Source of the DNA: Bacteroidota bacterium
GTDB lineage: Bacteria; Bacteroidota; Bacteroidia; AKYH767-A; OLB10
Direction of reading: 5' to 3'
NCBI GenBank assembly: GCA_016714005.1
Contig: JADJOA010000001.1
Location: forward strand, 177,848 to 241,847
Length of the DNA: 64,000 nucleotides
The position numbers and the translations under genes were made by a program. Below are positions 19,880 to 30,629 of the stretch, piece after piece. Under the pieces are notes generated by a model. The model saw nothing but the letters and a program-made list of their open reading frames with translations. It made no database searches and was not told the DNA's origin. Within the stretch, counting starts at the first letter, position 1. Every line of letters starts with the position of its first letter.

Positions 19880-19910
19880 GGTAAGAAAAGGGTTTTACCC
19901 TTTTCTTACC
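19880..19910 (+). terminator. Perfect 13-bp hairpin between the small gene and the MACPF gene
   Basis: ggtaagaaaaggg / cccttttcttacc with loop tttta. No T run follows, so this looks like an attenuator, RNA processing site or stabilising 3' hairpin rather than a full terminator; it would allow more of the 83-residue product than of the MACPF protein. Confidence 0.6.
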
Positions 19911-19978
19911 ACTGATGCCCTCGAATAAATATAAATCCCAATCCAATTCATTAATAATCACTCTTAAACAATAATAAA

Positions 19979-21232
19979 ATGGAATCAATACTAGCTTTGA
20001 ACCCACAGCTATCAACAATAATTGATGAATATACTTTGGAATATGTTCCAACGGAGTTGGGATCTTCTATAACACTAGGGCGAGGAATAAATCTGACCAG
20101 TTTGTATGACCCCAAAATTTCAATTGTGTCTCCTTTTCTTGAGGAAGAGCCAATATTGCCAAAATCAACAGATCTGGTTTCAGTCAACGCACTTAGAGAT
20201 ATTTCTACACTGTATATTGAAGACGTAAGCGATGAAAGAAAGGCAATCTCACTTTACGCAAATTTCAAAGCTAGTTTTGCATTTGCAAATTTTAGTGCAG
20301 CGCTTTTCAAAACAAAAAGTGAAAGAACTACTTCAAGAAGTATTTTATTCATCATGAGCAATAAGCAATCTGGGAAATATATTCAGAGTGATAATATCAA
20401 TTGGGAAACAGAACCTGAATCGGAATCAATATCTGATATTAACGAGAGGAGAGAAGATTTCTTTTCGAAGTATGGATCTCACTTTATTGCAACAATACAA
20501 TATGGGTTCCATATTGAAATTTTAGCAACTTGCCATTCAACGGAGGAATCTGAGTTATTGTCGTTTCAAGCTGCATTTAAGGCATGGCGTTTAAATGGGG
20601 AATTTAATGGGGATTTCAAAACGGAGTTAAAAAAATCTCATACCGAAATACTTTGCAAAATAAGGTGCGGAAAGGTTGTTGGTAGCGGTGTGGTTTTAAC
20701 AAGTTTTCAAGAAGTTGATATTTTCCTTGATAAATTGAATTCTGAAGAGATCAAAATTTATAATGGTCCTATTTCCTGTATTGTAAAAAGCTATAAAGCA
20801 ACTCTTTTAAAGTATCCCAAATGCCGTCAAATTTTTAGTACAGATGAAGTTAATTCTGTAGTAAACGGCTTACCTGTTGGGACAATTATAGCATGGCACC
20901 CAACGAATCTTCCTTTGCCAGCACCGGAACTAAATATTTTAGAGTTTATTCCGACAGGTTGGCTGCTTTGTGATGGTAAAAACGGAACCCCAGACCTTTC
21001 AAATAGGTTTATACGTGGCACATCGTCTCATAAATATTTTAAAACCTCAGGTGGAAACGAGAAGCACGACCATGGTAAAAAAACAAAGGGGTTGCCGACT
21101 GATGATGGATATGATTGTAGTGGGAGCAGAGCTAGACCTCCTCAAACTACCGGCTTTAATCATGTACATGGAATCGAAGAGGATTCACACATACCTCCAT
21201 ATACTAATTTGTACTATTTAATGAAAGCTTAG
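19979..21232 (+). CDS. MACPF-domain pore-forming protein fused to a phage tail-collar domain
   Basis: 417 residues, intact. Residues ~60-290 are MACPF/perforin-like: an amphipathic stretch 91-115, then the signature FFSKYGSHFIATIQYG (161-176), which fits Y-G-[TS]-H-[FY] followed by a Gly motif, and strands leading to CKIRCGKVVGSG. Residues ~297-417 are a tail-collar/receptor-binding tip as in phage tail fibres: GLPVGTIIAWHP, IPTGWLLCDGK (324-334), PDLSNRFIRG (338-347), His pairs HDH and HVH, and HIPPYTNLYYLMKA at the end. No secretion signal is visible. MACPF proteins oligomerise into membrane pores; a collar domain could direct binding to a target surface. I infer an antibacterial or anti-eukaryotic toxin. 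Confidence 0.8.
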   Translation: MESILALNPQLSTIIDEYTLEYVPTELGSSITLGRGINLTSLYDPKISIVSPFLEEEPILPKSTDLVSVNALRDISTLYIEDVSDERKAISLYANFKASFAFANFSAALFKTKSERTTSRSILFIMSNKQSGKYIQSDNINWETEPESESISDINERREDFFSKYGSHFIATIQYGFHIEILATCHSTEESELLSFQAAFKAWRLNGEFNGDFKTELKKSHTEILCKIRCGKVVGSGVVLTSFQEVDIFLDKLNSEEIKIYNGPISCIVKSYKATLLKYPKCRQIFSTDEVNSVVNGLPVGTIIAWHPTNLPLPAPELNILEFIPTGWLLCDGKNGTPDLSNRFIRGTSSHKYFKTSGGNEKHDHGKKTKGLPTDDGYDCSGSRARPPQTTGFNHVHGIEEDSHIPPYTNLYYLMKA

Positions 21233-21237
21233 AAAAA

Positions 21238-21999
21238 ATGGACAATGCCAATCAATCAAAAATTCAAAAAATTATCAAACTTGACTACTCAACTAATACT
21301 GATATTTGGTTGACTAAGCAAGATTCACTTAGAAAACTTATTGGAATATTGGGGATAATGCTACCTTTTTTACTCGTAGGCTTTTTGTGTCTTGCAACTA
21401 ATTTAAGATACATAACCCCATTAGAATCCATCAGCCATTATTTTTATACGAGAATAGGAAGCATTTTTATAATAGTGGTGAGCTTACTTGCTATATTTCT
21501 TTTGATTTACAAAGGAGATGAACCTAAAGACTTTATCATCTCTTCAGTGGCAGGTATATTTGCACTTTGCGTTCTTTTATTTCCAACGAGTAATCTAACT
21601 GATAAATGCTGCGATTGCAGTAAATATTATGCTGTTACTTTTCTGAGTGATACTACTAAGTTTAGAGTTGCTTTTCATTTTATATCAGCTGGAATTTTTT
21701 TAACGTGTCTCGCTTATATGTCGTTATTCCTATTTACTAAAAGTAAGCCTGGTATTAAAATGACAAGAGAAAATATGGAGAAATGTAATCTACAAAATTT
21801 GTGGTATGTTTATGATTTCAGCAATGTTGATTATATTTTTGGGATTTATAAAGGTAATCCCAGCCAACATTTATGATCCGATTCATTTAACTTTTGGATG
21901 GAGTCACTGGCAGTGGTGAGTTTCGGAATATCGGGGTTAGTGAAAGGCGAAGCTATTTTAAAGGATGGTTCTTTAATAAAGAAAAATAAAGGAAAATAA
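21238..21999 (+). CDS. Multi-pass membrane protein following the MACPF gene (frameshifted 3' part)
   Basis: About 253 residues; six bases downstream of the MACPF stop. Around six membrane helices (ILGIMLPFLLVGFLCLA, IFIIVVSLLAIFLLIY, ISSVAGIFALCVLLFP, FHFISAGIFLTCLAYMSLFLF, and two in the shifted part). It resembles a widespread uncharacterised membrane family with SISHYFYTRIGSIFI, YKGDEP and AGIFALCVLLFPT. The frame breaks near 21800-21890; the remainder reads MESLAVVSFGISGLVKGEAI and stops at 21999. Position makes it a candidate immunity or membrane-anchoring partner of the toxin, but the family is not known for that. Confidence 0.7.
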
Positions 22000-22382
22000 A
22001 TGAAATCAATAATCTTTTTTTCCCAATCACAATAAATAAGTAGGTTAGAAGTAGACATGATTCTTTCCGTTTGTAAATTAAATTGTGAAAATCGAATAGC
22101 CCTTCAACATTTTTTAATTTACTTTAACCGCTATTGCGACAAGGGAAGAACGGGTCTGAAAATTACTGATAGCTCTGATTGTCTTCATTAAGAGCAACCA
22201 GAAGCACGAAACTCATTAGACAAATATTGCGGTACTTAAAGGCTTGAGTTCCACATTTTATTAATTCCAGTAAAATTAATCACCAAATATTTCTTGAAAA
22301 CTAATTCAGAGCATGATAAAATCAGGTAAATGGAAAATGAGGCAATGTGGTTTTTAGCAATACAAAAATTGCATTTAAGTAA
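22000..22382. other. Non-coding stretch
   Basis: No open frame with coding character on either strand. AT-rich, with no hairpin I would defend. Confidence 0.6.
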
Positions 22383-22429
22383 TGGAGGGCGAAGGAGTTC
22401 GAGCCCACGACTTCCACTGGCATTAACAG
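22383..22429 (-). repeat. tRNA 3'-half fragment, second copy of the island boundary
   Basis: On the minus strand: ctgttaatgcc (anticodon-loop-like), gaagtcgtgggctcgaactcc (T arm), gccctcca. It aligns along its length with the fragment at 16434-16478 in the same orientation, so the two bracket the two-component/MACPF island as degenerate direct repeats. Confidence 0.55.
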
Positions 22430-22485
22430 ATTAGAAGCGCCACTGCTTTTTGGAGGCTCTTTACTTACAATATTCTTGGAGAGGA

Positions 22486-23291
22486 TTAAGGACTAGAATC
22501 TGTTTCAAGTATTTCTCCATTATCTGCCCTGATTACAACATTAAATTCAAACATAATGTAGTCATCTTTCTTTTGTGGTGCTGTAAATTTCACAAGCCAA
22601 GTAGAAACACCATATTTAGTGTCCTTGCTATTTTGAAAAAGAACCATTGTTGATGGAATTTTCAATCCCTTCTTTTTGCTGATGCATCAGCGATTTTAAG
22701 AATTTGGTTCATGTCAAGATATATGTCATTAATCGGATTGGCATTTGCATATGTGCACAAAAATTTATTAGTACCATCGATAGTTTCATTCTTTATTTTA
22801 TTTAATGAATCACAGGAAGCTAAATTTAAAACAGAGTACTCAAGATTCCTTTCTATTTTATTATCCTCATTAATTTCCAATCTAACAATTGCATTAATCA
22901 TTTCATTGTTGAAATTGTCTTTGAATACTAATTCCCAAGATTCGATTAAAACACCATTGTTTGTTTCTAGCCAATCCCTTGGATTAAGCCCTACTAGAAT
23001 TGTTCTTTTACCTTCCTTTAAAAATTTATTTTCTGCGATTTTCTTCGCATCAAAAAAGGAGAGCGAAAGCTTTTCATCTACAAATCGTTTAGAGTCTTCT
23101 AATTTTTTAAGCTCCCGTTTTAATGAATCTAGATTATTGACTGCTTTTGATGAATCGCTGATTATCTTTTGGGTTTGCAAAACTGTATTTGAATCATCAG
23201 CTTTTGATTTATCCTTACTGTCACCACAAGAAATAAGTGATAGTAAGATCAAAAATGTTGCAATGTGAACTACATTATTTGAAAGTTTCAT
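22486..23291 (-). CDS. Lipoprotein of unknown function (one frameshift)
   Basis: About 268 residues. The signal peptide MKLSNNVVHIATFLILLSLIS ends in lipobox LISC-G, so it is a lipid-anchored envelope protein. A Ser/Asp/Lys linker and a short coiled coil (SLKRELKKLEDSKRF) precede two similar segments, each a short helix followed by a strand pair: FDAKKIAENKFLKEGKRTILV with ESWELVFKD, and QILKIADASAKKKGLKIPS with STWLVKFTAP, FEFNVVIRADNGEILE. These look like PepSY-type repeats. The break is near 22670 (a T/C-rich run). Start at 23291, because the lipoprotein signal begins there; an in-frame ATG at 23312 is less likely. Confidence 0.7.
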
Positions 23292-23637
23292 ATCGTTTAA
23301 ATGTTTGTTCAAAGCTCGTTTGTTTTAAGTTAGCAATGTTTAAAAGCATTGAAGCTAACATTACATTATCAACAGATTTTGGTTGCTACCTCTCTGTAAT
23401 TAACCCAAAAATAATGGAATTGTAGCAGATTTGAAATACCAAACAAAGGATTACATCATGTAACCATTTGACCCCAACATCCATTACCTTACAATTCTAC
23501 ATAATCTGCACTATTTGAGAGTATTGAGGATGTACGAAATATAATACTTAAGCAGGGATTAGAGTAATGACTGCATGTTTAGCTTCATCGGTTGGGCAAT
23601 TATTTTTCATTTGTTATTATCCATTCTTAACATTTAT

Positions 23638-23657
23638 TGCGGAACCAGCGCGGAACC
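23638..23657. repeat. Integrase arm-type repeat, copy 1
   Basis: tgcggaaccagcgcggaacc contains gcggaacc twice with an 11-bp period. An identical 20-mer lies at 23892-23911. The two flank the tRNA-Met fragment. Confidence 0.55.
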
Positions 23658-23712
23658 GGCCTAAAAGTCGATTATTTTATTTTCTGATAATCTTGATTTA
23701 AGTGATTGATTT

Positions 23713-23760
<48 letters not shown>

Positions 23761-23891
23761 TTTTAAAAAGCAATCTTATGCTGTTATATACTGTAATTAT
23801 CATTCGTTATTTTATATATATGAATCAAATAGTTATTGCATCATGCAAGCTTTTTTGATATACTCAAAAAGTATCGTTTATTAATGCTCAA

Positions 23892-23911
23892 TGCGGAACC
23901 AGCGCGGAACC
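23892..23911. repeat. Integrase arm-type repeat, copy 2
   Basis: Identical to 23638-23657; ends 17 bp before the integrase start. It may also serve in autoregulation of the integrase. Confidence 0.55.
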
Positions 23912-23928
23912 AGAAATGAGGAGGTTGA

Positions 23929-25234
23929 ATGAAGAGAATACGATTTACCCAAGATTTCATTGATAAAATCCCTGTTCCTCTTAAAGGAAGAATACACTTT
24001 AAAGATGATTCAAATACGGGTCTGGCAGTTTATAAAACAATTAATGGAGTAACCACTTTCTACACAAGAAAGAGAATAAACGGGCGTGACCGAAAATTAA
24101 TCATTGGTAATTATCCAGATATAAAATTGGAAGCCGCCCGAAAGCAATCAACAATACTTCGAGGAAAAGCTGAATTAGGGGGCGATCCAATAATTGAAAA
24201 GCAGAGGGAAAGAAAAAATAACATCACCTTCAAAGAGCTATTTGATCGATACATTGAACGACATAGCAAACTTGTAAAAAAATCATGGATATATGATAAA
24301 AGGGAAATTGAACTTCACCTTTCACACTTATACAATAAAAAACTATCAGAGATTCAAAAGCCTGATGTGCTAAAGATTCATGAGGATTTAAAAGTTAACA
24401 GTGGATTGTACCAGGCAAATCGAATTTTGGAGAGAATTCGTGCAATGTATAACAAAGCCATCGAATGGGGTATGAGGGTATTAACCCTGCCGTTGGTATT
24501 AAAAAATATCGAGAAAAAAGCAGAGATAGGTTTATTCAGCCAAATGAAATGTCACATTTGATTAATTCAGTTAATGTTGATGAAAACGAAACTCTGCGAG
24601 ATATTTTCATGTTCCTGCTTTTGACAGGAGTAAGAAAAATGAACGCCCAGACAATGCGTTGGGAAGATATTATTTGGGAGCGTAATGAATGGCGTATTCC
24701 TGATACTAAGAACGGAGAAGCACTTACAATACCACTTTCGTTAAAGGCAATTGAAATCTTGAAAAACCGTGATTCAAGGGCTAAAAGTCGTTGGGTTTTT
24801 CCACAAGAGAATGATCCTGACAAACACATTATTAATCTAAAACGCGGATGGAAAAGGATTCTTGAAAGAGCATCATTGAATCTTATTCGGAATGATGTTC
24901 TCTTAGGTGATTGGATTTGTGAACGTGAAAAGAAACTAATTTTTCTCAAAAGCGAAGAACTATACAGAGAGTTGAAGCGACAAGCTGAAAAAAAGAAAAT
25001 AGAATGGCCAAATGATATGATGGACATCCGAATTCATGACATTCAGGAGAACTTTTTGGTAGTTACCAGGCGTTGACTGGTGCAAGCCTTCAAATAATTG
25101 GTAAGAGTTTGGGGCATAAATCACAACAAGCGACTCAAGTGTATGCGAGATTAAATCTTGATCCGGTTCGCGCATCAATAGAAAGAGCTACAGCAGTGAT
25201 GTTTACACATCTATCTGAAAGTAAGAAAAATTAA
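23929..25234 (+). CDS. P4-type tyrosine integrase (two frameshifts)
   Basis: About 435 residues. N-terminal arm-binding domain of the DUF4102 type (FTQDFIDKIPVPLKGRIHFKDD, GLAVYKTINGVTTFY, KLIIGNYPDIKLEAARKQ), core-binding domain (TFKELFDRYIERHS), and catalytic domain with Arg in LLLTGVRKMN, His-x-x-Arg as HDIRRTFGSYQALTG, His in LGHKSQQATQ, and Tyr in VYARLNLDP. The frame breaks near 24475, and again near 25046, where HDIQENF should read HDIRRTFGS. Arg in TGVRKMN is usually followed by E or R; the order here is slightly divergent. Confidence 0.9.
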
Positions 25235-25442
25235 CAACCACAAAACTTACAACTTAACGAGAACTAAAATGCTTGAATGATGGTCCGGTTGAGGAATGCC
25301 CTTATATAAAAATTAAATCAGAAAACTGTCTCCTGAATTCCCTAAATTTGCGCTCACAGAAAATAAATTGTTGATAAAGAGTTGGCAATTTTGACTGGAG
25401 TGAGTTGAATATTTTGTTTATTTATATGAACTAATTTTGACA

Positions 25443-26302
25443 GTGATACAAGCAAAAAATACTTTCTCAGGTCATGATTCCTTTGAGTGCCGCCACTTTT
25501 GGTTGAAGAAAGGATTTGACCATGTAAACAGCGGTGGTAAATTTGATGATGCTGCGGTTGTCCCGTTGGGTGTTGGTCGCAATATGGTAACAGCAATTCG
25601 TTACTGGATGCGTGCATTTGGTTTGCTTGACGAAAAAGATTCATTGACTTTATTTGCGGAAAATATTTTTTCAAACAGGGGATTTGACCCTTACCTTGAA
25701 GATGAATCTTCGCTGTGGCTGCTGCATTATCAACTGGTAACAAAAAGTTTTGCCTCCATTTTTGATATTACCTTTAATGATTTCCGCAGACAGAAACCTG
25801 AGTTTACCAAAGAACATTTTATTTCATTTATCAGAAATAAAAAAATTGAAGTGAATGAAAACACATTGAGTAAAGATTTTGATGCACTGCTGAAAACATA
25901 CATTTCAAAAGGTGGCAATGCAGAAGATAATTACGAAGGGATTTTAACTGACCTGAATCTGATTGAAGAAGTGAGGCGTGAAAATAAAACTGCTTACCTC
26001 ATTCGTACAGATGACAGAGAGCGGTTACCCGAAGAAATTATTTTGCATTGCATTCTTGATAAACACAAAAGCAAGTCAATAGATTTTGAAACATTGCTGT
26101 TTGATAAAAACAGTGTGGGGTTATGTTTGCCATGACAAAAAACGGATTGGCAAATAAGCTAAGTGCTATTGCTGCCAAGTATAAAAAAGAAGGAATTGTT
26201 TTTAGCGACAATGCAGGAATAAAGGAATTACAATTCAAAAAATTATTGCCTGACGCAAACGAAATTTTAAGAGATTATTACACACAAGTATATGCCGGTT
26301 AA
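25443..26302 (+). CDS. sspB: DUF4007 protein, SspB-like DNA phosphorothioation component (one frameshift)
   Basis: About 286 residues. It begins with the DUF4007 hallmark FSGHDSFECRHFWLKKGFDHV and continues AAVVPLGVGRNMVTAIRYWM. DUF4007 proteins occur as SspB, the nickase of the single-stranded phosphorothioation (Ssp) system, beside an ATPase and a PAPS-reductase-like protein, exactly as here. The frame breaks near 26118 (G4 run) and continues VMFAMTKNGLANKLSAIAA to a stop at 26302, overlapping the ATPase start by 11 nt. The start is GTG 25443 or TTG 25437. No cysteine desulfurase (SspA) is encoded next to it, so sulfur may come from the host IscS-type enzyme. Confidence 0.78.
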
Positions 26303-29300
26303 ATTTTCTACATCAGTAAATATTATCAGAGATGTTGAAAGGCGTTTCAATTATATTGTTACTCCCAATGCTGTGAACACTGTTCAGCAAATCATTTCTG
26401 ATTTTAATACCGGAATTCACAGCGTAATTATTATTGGCAGTTATGGCTCCGGAAAATCTTCTTTGCTGTGGGCTTTGGAACAATCTTTAAGAGGTGAAGC
26501 AAAATATTTTAATGTTTCAGATTTTGAATGTAAACCCAATCAAACAAAGTTTCTGCGTTTTGTTGGTGAATACGAATCAATCATAAATTCATTTGCCGAA
26601 CAATTAAACGTAAAAAAACTTAATGCCGGAAACCAACAAATATTTGATGCCATTTACCAACTATATGAACCGATTAAGAAAAAACGGTTTGCTTGTTTTA
26701 GCCATTGATGAGTTCGGAAAATATTTGGAGTATGCAGCAAAGCATGATGCGGAAAAAGAATTGTATTTCATTCAGCAATTAGCTGAGTTCTGCAACCATC
26801 CTGACAGGAATATTCTTTTACTGACTACTCTGCACCAAAATTTTGATGCGTACTCCTTTGGTTTAACAGACAGGCAGCGCAACGAATGGACAAAAGTAAA
26901 AGGGCGTTTGAAAGAAATTACTTTCAATGAACCGATTGAACAACTGTTGTCGTTAGCTGCAAGTTTTAACAATGGAAATCCTGACAAAGAAACACAGAAG
27001 CAACTTTTAAAAATAAATAATTTGGTTACCGAGTATAAATTATTCCGAACCAATAAAGAGTTTATCAATGCTTTCAGTTTTAAACTTTATCCAATTGATT
27101 TTATTTCCGGTTACTGCCTTACTTCGGCTTTGCAGCGTTACGGACAAAATGAAAGGTCGCTGTTTACTTTTCTTGAATCAAGGGAATACAAACAACTAAG
27201 GGAACGTAAAACAGATTATGCAAGCGTTGCTTGGCTGCATGATTACCTCTGGTCAAATTTTTATTCATTCCTTCATTCAAAAAATAATCCTCACTTTAAT
27301 TCATGGTCTGACATTGAATATTGTATTGAACGTGCCGAAGCCTTGTTGACTGAAAGAATTGAAGATGCCGTTGTTGTTTTAAAAATTATTGGAATCTTAA
27401 ATACATTTGGAAGTAAAGGTGCGCGTGTCAATAAAGATTTTCTTACCACCTATCTTGAAACTGCATGTGGTATCAGCAAACCCGAAAAAGTAATTGACAA
27501 ACTTGCAAGCCATAAAATTATCATTTACGCCAAGTACAATGATTCCTTCCATTTGTTTAAGGGAACCAATATTGACATTGACCAGGCGTTGCTTGATGCA
27601 GAAGATAAAGTTGATGAAATAATTGATGTTGCTTCATATCTCAATAAACACTTTGGCAATCTCCCGATTATTACTGCAAAGGAAGTTACTTACAGAACCG
27701 GAACGCCAAGAAATTTTGCATTTGTTGTTTCTGAATCTCCTAAGAAACTAAAAGCCGAAGGTGAAATTGATGGTTATGTAAATTTAATTATCAATGAAAA
27801 ACTGGATGTATCAATTTTAACCGAACATTCAAGAAAGGATACTGAGGCAAACGTTTACGGACATTTTAAAAACTCAAAAGATAAAATCAATTTTACTTGA
27901 CATTGAGAAAGCATTGAAAGTAAAATCTGAAAACGAAGATGACAAGGTTGTACTTACTGAGATGGACAAGCAAATAAACAGTAACAAAGTTTTGCTTCGT
28001 CATTATTTTATTGATGCCGTTTATACCGATGATGTTGTTTGGTATGACAGCGGAAGACCAGTTAGGATAAACAATAAAAAGGAATTCAATCAACTGCTGT
28101 CAAGTGTAATTGACAGGGTTTATCCTGACACGCCTGTATTTAAAAATGAGTTAGTGAACCGAAATAAAATTTCTCCAACTATTCATACTGCTCGTAAAGA
28201 ATTCTACTTGCGTTTGGTAAATAATTGGAGTGAAAATGATTTCGGTTATGATGATAATTTTCCGGCTGATAAAACAATTTACATTTCATTGTTGCGCGAA
28301 AATGGAATTCACAGGCGAATAAGAAATAACTATTCTCTTGCTGAGCCGAATGCCAATTCAACTTTTGCAACTGTTTGGAATGCCTGTGAACAATTCCTTG
28401 CTTCAACCAAATCAGAAAAAGATTGGTGTCAGAACTGTATGACTTGTTGTTAAGCAAACCATACAAATTGAAAATGGGATTGGCAGAATTTTTCATTCCT
28501 GTTTTTCTGTTTGCAAAAAGAGATGACTATGCGTTGTTTGGGGAAGGCGGTTACATGCCTGATGTAAATGAAACAACTTTGGTTTTGCTTGCGCGAAATG
28601 CAGATGAATACAGCATAAAAGCGTTTGACTTTGAAGGTGTGCGAATTGATTTGTTCAACTGGTATCGTGAATTTTTAAATCAGAAGACAGAAGATACACC
28701 AAACAAAAAGAATTTTATTGAGAGCATAAAACCATTTTTGGTTTTTTACAGGCAACTGAATGAGTATTCAAAGAAAACAAAACAACTGTCAAGTGAAGCA
28801 TTGGCAATAAGAGATGCCATTGCAAATTCCGTTGACCCTGAAAAAACTTTCTTTGAAGATTTTCCGAAAGCATTGCGGACTTCGGTTAAGGAAATTGATA
28901 AATCAAAAACAGGTTTAAAAGATTATGCTGCTAAACTCAAAAGGTGTATCACTGAAATAAGAACCAGTTATGAGGAACTTCTAAACCGATATGAAAAATT
29001 TATCTGCAAAGAAATTGTCGGTGGCACAATGCCTTTTGATGAATACAAAGAACAACTGCAATCGCGTTTTGAAAACATTAAAGAGTACATGATGCTGAAT
29101 CATCAGTCGGTTTTTCATCAACGTATTTGCTCTCCGCTTGATGACAGGAAATCTTGGCTTTCATCTGTTGCGCAATCACTTCTCAATAAATCATTGGAAT
29201 CAATTGCAGATACAGATGTAAAAATACTGTTTGAAAAATTTAAGACAGTTGTGCATGAATTGGATAACTTGGTGGAAATTTCAACCACTAAATCCGATAC

Positions 29301-29496
29301 AACCAAAGAAAAAGTGTTTAAGTTTGAAGTGACCGGTGAAAAGTTATCGCAAAAAACTATTGTGAAAATTCCTAAGACAAAGTTTGCTGAATTGGATGAA
29401 ACCGAAAGGCAAATAAAAAAGATTTTAAAAAAGGATAAACAAATTAATATTGCAGTGCTCACCAAATTGATTCAGGAACAATTAAAGAATGAATAA
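26292..29496 (+). CDS. sspC: Large P-loop ATPase, SspC-like (three frameshifts)
   Basis: About 1,068 residues. Walker A GSYGSGKSSLLWALEQ near residue 50, Walker B LLVLAIDEFGKYLE (26693 on), sensor-like ILLLTTLHQNFDAY; the rest is largely helical with a C-terminal coiled region ending DETERQIKKILKKDKQ. Breaks at ~26685 (A6 run), ~27890 and ~28425; each neighbouring frame resumes within a few residues. The architecture fits the large ATPase that accompanies DUF4007 and PAPS-reductase-like proteins in Ssp operons. It overlaps the next gene by 8 nt. Confidence 0.78.
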
Positions 29497-30607
29497 GGCA
29501 AAACACGTTTTGGGAATATCAGGCGGCAAAGACAGCGCTGCTTTGGCTATTTACCTCAATGATAAATACCCGCAACTTAATATTGAGTATTACTTCTGTG
29601 ATACGGGAAAAGAGTTGGATGAAACGTATGAGATTCTTCAACGGCTTGAAAGTTATTTGGGAAAAACAATTCAGAAACTGATTGCAGAAGAAGCAAAGAA
29701 TAATCCGAATGACCATCCATTTGACCACTTCCTTAAAATGTATCGCGGCTATTTGCCTTCGTCTGCTGCGCGTTGGTGTACAAAAAAATTAAAACTTGAA
29801 CCGTTTGAAAAATATGTTGGCAATGTACCAACAATTTCATACGTGGGAATTCGTGGGGATGAAAACAGAGAGGGTTACATTTCAAAGAAGGCAAACATTC
29901 AATCTATTTTTCCTTTTCGTAAAAATATTTGGAGCGAAGATGTTGTAAACAAAGTGTTGAGTTCAGACAACAATTCTTTTCTGGCTGAAACATACACACA
30001 GTATTTCAAAGGAAATAAGTTAGACAAAGTTACCTCTGTAATTTTTGAAGCCATTACTCCAAAGTACACTCAGCAAAAAAGATTTGAAGATTTGCTGAAC
30101 GCTGGTGTGGTTGAATTCAACAAAGTAGTTTTCGCTTTTCTTAAATCAACTCAATATCCTTTGGCAACAGAAGATATTTTTCCGCTGATTGAAAATGATG
30201 ATGTGTTGGTTCGTGATGATATTTTTAATCTGTTGCGCAAAAGCGGTGTTGGTGTGCCTGATTATTATGAGAAAAAAGTTTACACTGTTGAAAATAAGCA
30301 AGGCGATTATGCCCGTAGCCGTTCCGGTTGTTACTTCTGTTTTTTCCAGCAAAAGATTGAATGGATTTGGTTATATGAACAACACCCTGACCTTTTCTTT
30401 AAAGCCGTGCAATACGAAGACCCAGCAAAAGGATTTACATGGAATCAGCATGAAAGTTTGGACGATTTGATTGAGCCAAGGCGCATGGAACAAATAAAGA
30501 GTGACCACCTTTTAAGAAAGAACAAAGAAAAATCTTTTAAGTCGCCTTACCTTTTGGATATTTTGGACGATACCGAAAGTGATGGGTGCGCGGCTTGTTT
30601 TATTTAA
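29489..30607 (+). CDS. sspD: PAPS-reductase-like PP-loop ATP pyrophosphatase, SspD/DndC-like
   Basis: 372 residues, intact. PP-loop motif SGGKDSAALA (11-20), YYFCDTGKELDET, SAARWCTKKLKLEPF, YVGIRGDENREGY, Cys pair in SRSGCYFCFFQQK, and a C-terminal DGCAACFI. Proteins of this group (DndC, SspD) carry an iron-sulfur cluster and adenylate the DNA backbone phosphate before sulfur insertion. The intact frame, overlap with the ATPase and 22-bp gap to the DUF262 gene put it in the middle of one operon. Confidence 0.85.
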   Translation: MNKAKHVLGISGGKDSAALAIYLNDKYPQLNIEYYFCDTGKELDETYEILQRLESYLGKTIQKLIAEEAKNNPNDHPFDHFLKMYRGYLPSSAARWCTKKLKLEPFEKYVGNVPTISYVGIRGDENREGYISKKANIQSIFPFRKNIWSEDVVNKVLSSDNNSFLAETYTQYFKGNKLDKVTSVIFEAITPKYTQQKRFEDLLNAGVVEFNKVVFAFLKSTQYPLATEDIFPLIENDDVLVRDDIFNLLRKSGVGVPDYYEKKVYTVENKQGDYARSRSGCYFCFFQQKIEWIWLYEQHPDLFFKAVQYEDPAKGFTWNQHESLDDLIEPRRMEQIKSDHLLRKNKEKSFKSPYLLDILDDTESDGCAACFI

Positions 30608-30629
30608 AAATTAATAATTTATTGCCCAT

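Noticed and set aside
22711..23268. 185-codon plus-strand frame opposite the lipoprotein gene
   Set aside because: Ser/Leu-rich antisense shadow; the minus strand has a lipobox and repeat structure.
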